Of a stretch of DNA of 9,653 bases, positions 4,809 through 9,653 are shown in pieces. This DNA is from Candidatus Woesearchaeota archaeon (GTDB taxonomy: Archaea > Nanobdellota > Nanobdellia > SCGC-AAA011-G17 > GW2011-AR17). The number at the start of each line of letters is the position of its first letter. Within the stretch, counting starts at the first letter, position 1. Location of the stretch: positions 1-9,653 of the forward strand of contig RFJO01000045.1 in the NCBI GenBank assembly GCA_003694495.1, read 5' to 3'. Below the pieces are notes generated by a model that had not been told where the DNA came from, did no database searches, and saw only the letters and a list, made by a program, of their open reading frames with translations. The position numbers were made by a program, and so were the translations under genes.

Positions 4809-5887
4809 ATTATGCTAACAGCTTAATCAACCTTGCAATGAAAAAAACCGAAAAAAAAGAGCAAAGAAAACTTTTACTAGATGCTGCAGAAATATACTTA
4901 AAAGTTGCAAAAAATACTGAAGGTGAACAGTCTAAATATTATTATAGCCTTGCATCTGAAGTTTATCTTAAATCGCAAGAGTTAAGGGAGACAGAGTTTA
5001 ATGTTACGGAAAAAAAGAGTTTTAGGCCAAGGGTAACTTTTGAAGATGTGGGAGGGTTGGCTAAGGTTAAAGAAGAAATAAGGATAAAGATAATTGAACC
5101 TTTGCTTCATCCTGAAGTGTTTGAATATTTTGGTAAAAAATTAGGTGGAGGGATACTAATGTACGGACCGCCTGGGTGCGGTAAGTCATTGATTGCTGAA
5201 GCTACCGCAGGGGAAGCTAACGTGGCGTTTTTTAATGTGAAATCTTCTGACATTAAGTCAAAGTATGTGGGTGAAGCTGAAAAACAAGTTGTAAAGTTAT
5301 TTAACGATGCAAGGAAAGAGAAAGCAGCCATAATATTCTTTGACGAGTTTGAATCTCTTGCAACAGACAGAACAAGAATGAGTAACAATACCAAAGGAGT
5401 TGTGTCAACATTGTTGGCTGAAATGGATGGTGTTGGGAACAAAGACCAGAACATATTGGTTATTGCTGCAACAAACGAGCCTTGGCAGATTGATGTTGCG
5501 TTAAGACGGCCAGGAAGGTTTGACAGTATGATTTTCGTGCCCCCGCCTGACATGAAAGCAAGAAAGGAAATCATTAAAATTAACATGAAAAATCGGCCAG
5601 TAGATAACATTGATTATGAAAAAATTGCTAAAGCAACTGAGCATTTCTCTGGGGCTGATATAAAAGCCTTATGCGATGAAGCGACAGATATACCTTTGAA
5701 AGAGTATTTGCTTTTCAAAAAGAAACGTAAAATAAACAATGCTGACTTTTACGAGGTGTTAAGAACCAAAACTCCAAGCATTTTGCCCTGGTTTAACAGA
5801 GCAAGAGAACTTATCGAAAGGAGGAATGAAGAAAGCATGTTTAAGGATGTTATAAACTATGCTGTAAAACTAAGGATAGCAACATGA
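4787..5887 (+). CDS. MIT-domain AAA ATPase of the Vps4/CdvC (meiotic) clade
   Basis: The 366-residue protein is probably a hexameric AAA ATPase that pulls apart polymers or complexes. Residues 5-67 form a three-helix MIT-like domain (ANSLINLAMKKT; LLLDAAEIYLKVAKN; KYYYSLASEVYLKSQEL). The AAA core runs from about 83 (VTFEDVGGL): Walker A GPPGCGKS 127-134, a pore loop around Y160 in SKYVGEAE, Walker B IIFFDE 182-187, sensor-1 ATNEPW 228-233, second region of homology with R241 and R244, and SGAD 288-291. ATN-x-PW-x-(I/L)-D is typical of Vps4/katanin relatives. The C-terminal helices (TPSILPWFNRARELIERR) resemble the family's end. All catalytic residues are present. In archaea, CdvC works with ESCRT-III-like CdvB in division or vesicle formation; no CdvB gene is in this window, so the substrate may be different. 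Its stop overlaps the radical SAM start (ATGA), an unusual partnership. Confidence 0.92.
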   Translation: MDVNNEINYANSLINLAMKKTEKKEQRKLLLDAAEIYLKVAKNTEGEQSKYYYSLASEVYLKSQELRETEFNVTEKKSFRPRVTFEDVGGLAKVKEEIRIKIIEPLLHPEVFEYFGKKLGGGILMYGPPGCGKSLIAEATAGEANVAFFNVKSSDIKSKYVGEAEKQVVKLFNDARKEKAAIIFFDEFESLATDRTRMSNNTKGVVSTLLAEMDGVGNKDQNILVIAATNEPWQIDVALRRPGRFDSMIFVPPPDMKARKEIIKINMKNRPVDNIDYEKIAKATEHFSGADIKALCDEATDIPLKEYLLFKKKRKINNADFYEVLRTKTPSILPWFNRARELIERRNEESMFKDVINYAVKLRIAT

Positions 5888-6642
5888 AGTCCGCAGTATT
5901 TCAAATCACGAACAACTGTAACCAAGACTGCAAGTTCTGCTTAATCGATAAAAAAAACAAAAATGAACTTAACTTAAAACAAAAAATAGATGCGATAAAT
6001 AAACTAAAAAAGCTTGGCGTGAAAACTATAGCCATATCCGGTGGCGAGCCCTTAACAGACAAAGGTTTTGTAAGTGTTGTTAACCATTGCAAACATGTCG
6101 GAATAAAAGTTATCGTGCAAACCAACGGCGTTTTGATTAATAAAGAGATCTTGACAAAAATTAAAGACAAAGTTTTCGGTGTTGAGGTTGCATTGGAAGG
6201 GTTAAAGAACGAGCATAATTATCTTACATCCTCAAAAAATTTTGACAAAGTTGTACAAAACATAAAACTTGCAACAAAGCATACCTTTGTGTTTACAAAC
6301 TTTACTATAACAAAAGCTAACATGCATTGCCTGAAACCTTATGTCAAACTTGTAAACGAGCTGAAAGTTTTTGTGGCAAACTTTACAAAACTTTACATGA
6401 AAGGTAATGCTAAAATTAATTTCTTCCTGGAGCCCTCACAAGAAGAATATAAATCCTTCCTTAAAACATTAGCTAACATAAAAAGCAAAACAATATTAAA
6501 TGTACAGCCGGGGTTTAGCAAACAGTTCCTTGATGAATGCAAAGTCAAAGAATACTCTCTTTGCCCGCTCGGAAAAGAAATTACTCTAAACCCCTATGGA
6601 GAAGTTTTGCAATGCCCCGGCATGTGCGTATCAAAAACTTAA
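5884..6642 (+). CDS. Radical SAM protein with a C-terminal cysteine cluster
   Basis: The 252-residue enzyme should bind a [4Fe-4S] cluster and cleave S-adenosylmethionine to make a 5'-deoxyadenosyl radical. The cluster motif is C12-x3-C16-x2-C19 near the N-terminus, followed by the SAM-binding GGEP at 53-56 and the QTNG motif at 79-82, as in SPASM/twitch type enzymes. Four further cysteines, C219, C227, C244 and C248 (ECKVKEYSLC, LQCPGMC), could hold an auxiliary cluster. The protein ends only four residues after C248, earlier than most SPASM proteins, which usually continue with one or more further cysteines. It is coupled to the AAA gene by ATGA and followed after 32 bases by the large TIM-barrel gene, so it may act on a peptide or small molecule shared with them. 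The family is certain; the substrate is unknown. A sequencing slip near the 3' end is possible (see findings). Confidence 0.92.
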   Translation: MKSAVFQITNNCNQDCKFCLIDKKNKNELNLKQKIDAINKLKKLGVKTIAISGGEPLTDKGFVSVVNHCKHVGIKVIVQTNGVLINKEILTKIKDKVFGVEVALEGLKNEHNYLTSSKNFDKVVQNIKLATKHTFVFTNFTITKANMHCLKPYVKLVNELKVFVANFTKLYMKGNAKINFFLEPSQEEYKSFLKTLANIKSKTILNVQPGFSKQFLDECKVKEYSLCPLGKEITLNPYGEVLQCPGMCVSKT

Positions 6643-6674
6643 TAAACATTCAAAACTATAAATTATTAGAAAAA

Positions 6675-8561
6675 ATGGTAGACTTCGGACACGATTACTG
6701 GCACGCAATGGATAATAAACCGTTGGAAACAGTTGATTTGTCTACTAAGGATGTTGGGATTTCAATGGGGATAGGCGACCCGTGGCAAAGTATTAAAACT
6801 GCAGTAACTGCCGGTGCAACCACTGTTGAGCTTGGGTTCATGGGAGCGCATAAAGGTTCAATTAGTTCTCCTACTTCTATAACCCCAGGCACTATAGGAA
6901 AAACCAAAAGAGAAGATATAAGAACATTTGCAAAACTTAACAATGTTAAACTTACAACCCACGCATCGCCGAACATTAACCCTGTTAGCGGGTTTAGCAG
7001 GGATGCTAGAGGGTTCTCTGACATGGTTGCACAGAATTCTATAATGGAAATAAAAAGAGCAATCGATTTTGCTGCTGACACTGCTGAAGGGGGTGCGGTT
7101 GTTTTTCACACTGCCGAGTTCCCAAGAGACATAACCAGTTTTAACGAGTTCCAGCCAAAATACGGCGAGTGGCAAAAAGAAGAAGTCGCAAGCTTAGTTA
7201 ACAAAGAAACAGGCCAAGTTATACAGTTCCAGAAAGGGCAAGTTTTGCTTGAGCCGAAATGGAAAACCAATGAAATGGGACAGTATGTGGATAGTGAAGA
7301 CAATGTTATCAAACCAGAAGAACGGTTTGTGAAAGGTGTGCCGGTATACGATGAAAACGGCAGAGTTAAATTTAATGAAAAAAGGTGGAACGATTTTGAA
7401 AAAGAAGCACAAGAATGGAACAAACAACATCCTGACCAAAAAACCAGTGCTGCAAAGCTGTTTTACATTGCTTCCCAGCGTTCACAGGTTGAAAGGGCCG
7501 CGCCTTTCGCTTATAACTATATGAGAGCTTATGAGCAAGGAGTAAAAGATCTAGAATTGTTAAAAAAAGCATTGAACGATACAATTGAACTGGAAAATGC
7601 TACACCAAAAAAGAACTGGTTCATGATAAAAAATAATATAAAAAATAATGAAGAGCTTAGAAAAAGAGGCATTGATATACCAGATGATGTTGAAAAGCCT
7701 TCTGAGTTTCTTAAAGAACAACTTAAGCAAAGAAGTTTGCACCTTGAAAGGGAAAAACAAGGTTTCATGGGTTATTCGCAAGAACTTGAGCAAATGGAAA
7801 AAATGCAAAAGGAGATTGTGCCGATAGAAGAGTACGGTGTTAAAAGGTCAGCACAAAAAATGGCAGAAGTGGCAATGTATGCTTACGAAGTTACAAAGAA
7901 AAAAAAGCTGAAAAAACCTTTGTTCATAGCACCTGAAAACGTTTTCCCAGAGAACGGCTATGGTGCACACCCCCAAGAACTAAAAAAACTTATTATGGGC
8001 GGAAGAGAAGAAATGGTTAAGATACTTAAACAAAAAGGCGTTAGCGAGGATAAAGCAAAAAAATTAGCTGAAACACATATTAAAGCTACATTTGACATTG
8101 CGCATGCTAATACCTGGAGAAAGTTCTTTAACAAATCTGATGAAGAGTTTGACAAATGGCTGGAAAAACAGGTTGACGATTTGATGAAAAACAAAGTTAT
8201 AGGCCACGCGCACGTGTCAGACAATTTCGGGTATTATGATGAGCATGTATCACCTGGTGAGGGTAATACGCCAATAGAAATGTTTATGGAAAAACTTAAC
8301 AAAAATAAAGATTTTAAAGGCCATATTGTAACAGAGCCAGGTGCGCAAGGTGAAGGTGAAAGCATTTTTGGAGGAATGTTCGGGGCATGGGCAAAGCTTG
8401 CAAGCTCGCCAATGTACAGGGTTGGAGCTGTGTCAAAAACATGGTCTGATATCCAAGGAAGTTATTTCGGTAGGACTTATTCGCCTTCAGTGATCTCTGG
8501 ACAATATCATATTAATCCTAAGGGAGATGAAAACTGGTGGTCAGGAACACCAATTGAATAA
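6675..8561 (+). CDS. Large TIM-barrel metal enzyme with about 230-residue insertion
   Basis: The 628-residue protein belongs to the same superfamily as the gene at 3505-4335. Likely metal ligands appear in the same order: H96 (TTHAS), H145 (VVFHTAEF), E421 (APENVF), D474 and H477 (FDIAH), H511 or H513 (GHAHVSDN), D522 and H524 (YYDEHVSPGEG) and E554 (VTEPG). The gap from the second to the third ligand is 276 residues against 44 in the compact relative. A charged, partly helical domain of about 230 residues (roughly 152-395) is thus inserted in the barrel. About 70 residues after the last ligand are rich in Gly, Ser, Tyr and Trp. The frame is open back to an ATG at 6537, inside the radical SAM gene, but that part reads like out-of-frame sequence; ATG 6675 starts MVDFGHDYWH just after that gene's stop. 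An in-frame ATG at 6708 is also possible. Activity cannot be told from sequence; isomerase, epimerase, lyase or nuclease are all options. Confidence 0.85.
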   Translation: MVDFGHDYWHAMDNKPLETVDLSTKDVGISMGIGDPWQSIKTAVTAGATTVELGFMGAHKGSISSPTSITPGTIGKTKREDIRTFAKLNNVKLTTHASPNINPVSGFSRDARGFSDMVAQNSIMEIKRAIDFAADTAEGGAVVFHTAEFPRDITSFNEFQPKYGEWQKEEVASLVNKETGQVIQFQKGQVLLEPKWKTNEMGQYVDSEDNVIKPEERFVKGVPVYDENGRVKFNEKRWNDFEKEAQEWNKQHPDQKTSAAKLFYIASQRSQVERAAPFAYNYMRAYEQGVKDLELLKKALNDTIELENATPKKNWFMIKNNIKNNEELRKRGIDIPDDVEKPSEFLKEQLKQRSLHLEREKQGFMGYSQELEQMEKMQKEIVPIEEYGVKRSAQKMAEVAMYAYEVTKKKKLKKPLFIAPENVFPENGYGAHPQELKKLIMGGREEMVKILKQKGVSEDKAKKLAETHIKATFDIAHANTWRKFFNKSDEEFDKWLEKQVDDLMKNKVIGHAHVSDNFGYYDEHVSPGEGNTPIEMFMEKLNKNKDFKGHIVTEPGAQGEGESIFGGMFGAWAKLASSPMYRVGAVSKTWSDIQGSYFGRTYSPSVISGQYHINPKGDENWWSGTPIE

Positions 8562-8565
8562 AAAA

Positions 8566-8572
8566 GAGGTGA
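8566..8572 (+). promoter_or_regulatory. Shine-Dalgarno for the nucleotidyltransferase-HEPN gene
   Basis: GAGGTGA lies six bases before the ATG at 8579 in the 17-base gap after the large TIM-barrel gene. It favours the ATG at 8579 over the adjoining TTG at 8576. Confidence 0.7.
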
Positions 8573-8578
8573 ATATTG

Positions 8579-9385
8579 ATGAAATTTCAGGAGAAAAAAA
8601 GGACAAGAAAAATCGATTTGAATTATGATAAGGAAGGTTTTGAGCTAGCAAAAAAGTTTGCAAAGTTATTATATAAAGAGTTCGGCGATTTTATTAAGGC
8701 GGTTGTAGTGTTCGGTTCTGTCGTGCAAAAAAAGAAAAAGGTTAATGATGTGGATATCCTTGTCATTATTGACGACGTAAGCATAAAATTAAGCGATGAA
8801 CTTGCCGAAACATATAGAGTTATAGTAGAAAAAATTGTTGCTAAAGTTGATATTAAAAGATTACATATCCAGTCAATGAAGTTCACAAATTTTTGGGAAT
8901 ATGCCAGGGCAGGCGACCCTGTGGCCATAAACATATTAAGGTACGGGACAGCATTGATTGACACAGGATTTTTCGACCCGTTACAAGCTTTGTTAGATGA
9001 AGGCAGAATAAGACCATCACAAGAAGCAATTTACACTTACTTAGTAATGGCGCCAGCTTCATTAAAAAAAGCAAAAGACCACCTCTTAAACGCAACAGTA
9101 GACTTATATTGGGCAGTGATTGATGCAGCGCATGCAGCGTTAATGAAGTATGGGGAGATACCTCCTTCACCTGACCATGTGGCAGACCTAATGGAAAAAA
9201 CTTTGATAAGAGATAAGCTTATCACAACAAAGTCAGCTAAAACTATGAGAATGTTCTATAAGCTTTTCAAAGACATTGTTAATAGGGAAATAAAACAAGT
9301 GTCTGGAAAACAATATGACCAATACAAAAAACAAGCAGAAGAATTCGTTGAAAATATAAAAAAATATATAGATAAAAAAACTTAG
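8579..9385 (+). CDS. Nucleotidyltransferase-HEPN fusion protein
   Basis: The 268-residue protein starts with a minimal nucleotidyltransferase (MNT) domain, about 18-105: FGSVVQ with G46-S47, then VNDVDILV with D57 and D59, and a third acidic residue D91 in VAKVDIK. This is the full catalytic set for transferring a nucleotide from NTP. Residues 150-265 form a helical HEPN-like domain (SLKKAKDHLLNATVDLYWAV, then H200 in SPDHVADLM). In HEPN ribonucleases the motif R-x4-6-H sits in RAYYAxxH; here the aligned residues are D182 and M189 (IDAAHAALM), so RNase activity is unlikely. MNT and HEPN are usually separate toxin-antitoxin partners (MntA-HepT); this single-chain form with an altered HEPN more likely has a housekeeping or modifying role, with HEPN binding the substrate. 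It is the last gene of the AAA operon and has its own strong ribosome site. Its stop overlaps that of the convergent gene by four bases. Confidence 0.87.
   Translation: MKFQEKKRTRKIDLNYDKEGFELAKKFAKLLYKEFGDFIKAVVVFGSVVQKKKKVNDVDILVIIDDVSIKLSDELAETYRVIVEKIVAKVDIKRLHIQSMKFTNFWEYARAGDPVAINILRYGTALIDTGFFDPLQALLDEGRIRPSQEAIYTYLVMAPASLKKAKDHLLNATVDLYWAVIDAAHAALMKYGEIPPSPDHVADLMEKTLIRDKLITTKSAKTMRMFYKLFKDIVNREIKQVSGKQYDQYKKQAEEFVENIKKYIDKKT
9374..9380 (-). terminator. Oligo-T run after the minus-strand edge gene
   Basis: On the minus strand a run of seven T follows one base after the TAA stop at 9384-9382. Archaeal RNA polymerase can stop at such T runs without a hairpin. It lies within the last codons of the convergent plus-strand gene, so both genes end inside each other's sequence. 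Confidence 0.35.
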
Positions 9386-9653
9386 TTAGGCGGCACATAA
9401 AGTGGGCCATCAGTGGTTTTTTGAAGATACTGTTGGTTCTGTTGTGCACCTTCAAAGTAGGCCTGCAACAATTTTTCGTTATCAACAAGTTGATCTCTTT
9501 TTACGCCTAAGCTAAACTTATTGTCCCATTCGTTTACTCTTTCTTCCAAAAACTTTCTTCCATCTTTTGTTTTTACTGCGCCTCTTAATGCAGTACTAAA
9601 CACGTTACCAGACCATCTTTGATAACTTCTTGTAACATCGTTGCTAATTGCAC
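9382..9653 (-). CDS. Unrecognised protein, C-terminal 89 residues only (partial at window edge)
   Basis: The frame is open from the right edge of the window to the TAA at 9384-9382, so the start lies outside. An in-frame GTG at 9603 could start a 73-residue protein, but the frame stays open for another 16 codons with similar composition (SNDVTRSYQRWSGN), so a longer gene cut by the window is more likely. The visible part is polar and helical (KFLEERVNEWDNKF, NEKLLQAYFEGAQQNQQYL) and ends in a proline-containing tail, DGPLYVPPN. No cysteines, membrane segments or known motifs are seen. It is convergent with the MNT-HEPN gene and is the only gene I can see on that side. I do not recognise the family. 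Confidence 0.65.
   Translation of the reverse strand, partial: AISNDVTRSYQRWSGNVFSTALRGAVKTKDGRKFLEERVNEWDNKFSLGVKRDQLVDNEKLLQAYFEGAQQNQQYLQKTTDGPLYVPPN

Noticed and set aside
5107..5610. 167-codon minus-strand frame opposite the AAA domain
   Set aside because: It is antisense to highly conserved Walker and SRH motifs; composition and lack of a promoter mark it as a shadow.
6537..6674. ATG at 6537 as start of the large TIM-barrel gene (674 residues)
   Set aside because: The first 46 codons lie mostly within the radical SAM gene and read as its out-of-frame image (MQSQRILSLPARKRN). They show no resemblance to a domain start; ATG 6675 follows the radical SAM stop.
8579..9385. MNT-HEPN as a toxin-antitoxin module
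   Set aside because: It is one chain, the HEPN R-x4-6-H motif is not present at the expected place, and it sits at the end of an enzyme operon.

Overview
The window looks like chromosomal DNA of an archaeon, most likely a small-genome DPANN lineage of the Woesearchaeota/Pacearchaeota type. The reasons are AT-rich, tightly packed genes, frequent AGG/AGA arginine codons, TATA-like boxes 27-28 bases upstream of several ATG starts (leaderless promoters), GGAGG/GGTGA ribosome sites on internal operon genes, and a Vps4/CdvC-like AAA ATPase. The phylum assignment is inference; no rRNA or ribosomal protein gene is present to confirm it.

Left part (13-3525). A minus-strand gene encodes a lipobox-bearing cupredoxin whose CuA-type ligands are mostly replaced. 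Diverging from it is a plus-strand run: an unrecognised 174-residue protein, a complete signal peptidase II (lspA) one base downstream, an unrecognised 472-residue charged protein with its own TATA-like box, and, with an ATGA overlap, a regulator carrying two Fis-type helix-turn-helix units. The lipoprotein and LspA are a plausible substrate and enzyme about 600 bp apart, which is unusual in an archaeon.

Middle (3505-4335, minus). A compact TIM-barrel protein of the AP endonuclease 2 / sugar-phosphate isomerase superfamily converges on, and overlaps, the HTH gene.

Right part (4336-9385, plus). After a 140-bp divergent promoter region comes a packed five-gene run: a 110-residue protein with N-terminal cysteines and a charged C-terminal helix, an MIT-AAA ATPase of the Vps4/CdvC clade (22-nt overlap), a radical SAM enzyme (ATGA overlap), a 628-residue TIM-barrel protein with the same nine-ligand metal site as the minus-strand gene but about 230 extra residues inserted in the barrel, and a nucleotidyltransferase-HEPN fusion preceded by a strong ribosome site. 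Together they look like one transcription unit combining an ESCRT-type remodelling ATPase with radical and metal-dependent enzymes. I know of no described system with this composition, and it is the main candidate for something new. At the right edge the 3' end of an unrecognised minus-strand gene converges, with a 4-base stop-codon overlap.

I saw no tRNA, rRNA, CRISPR array, insertion sequence or integrase. No stretch over 300 bases lacks a gene.
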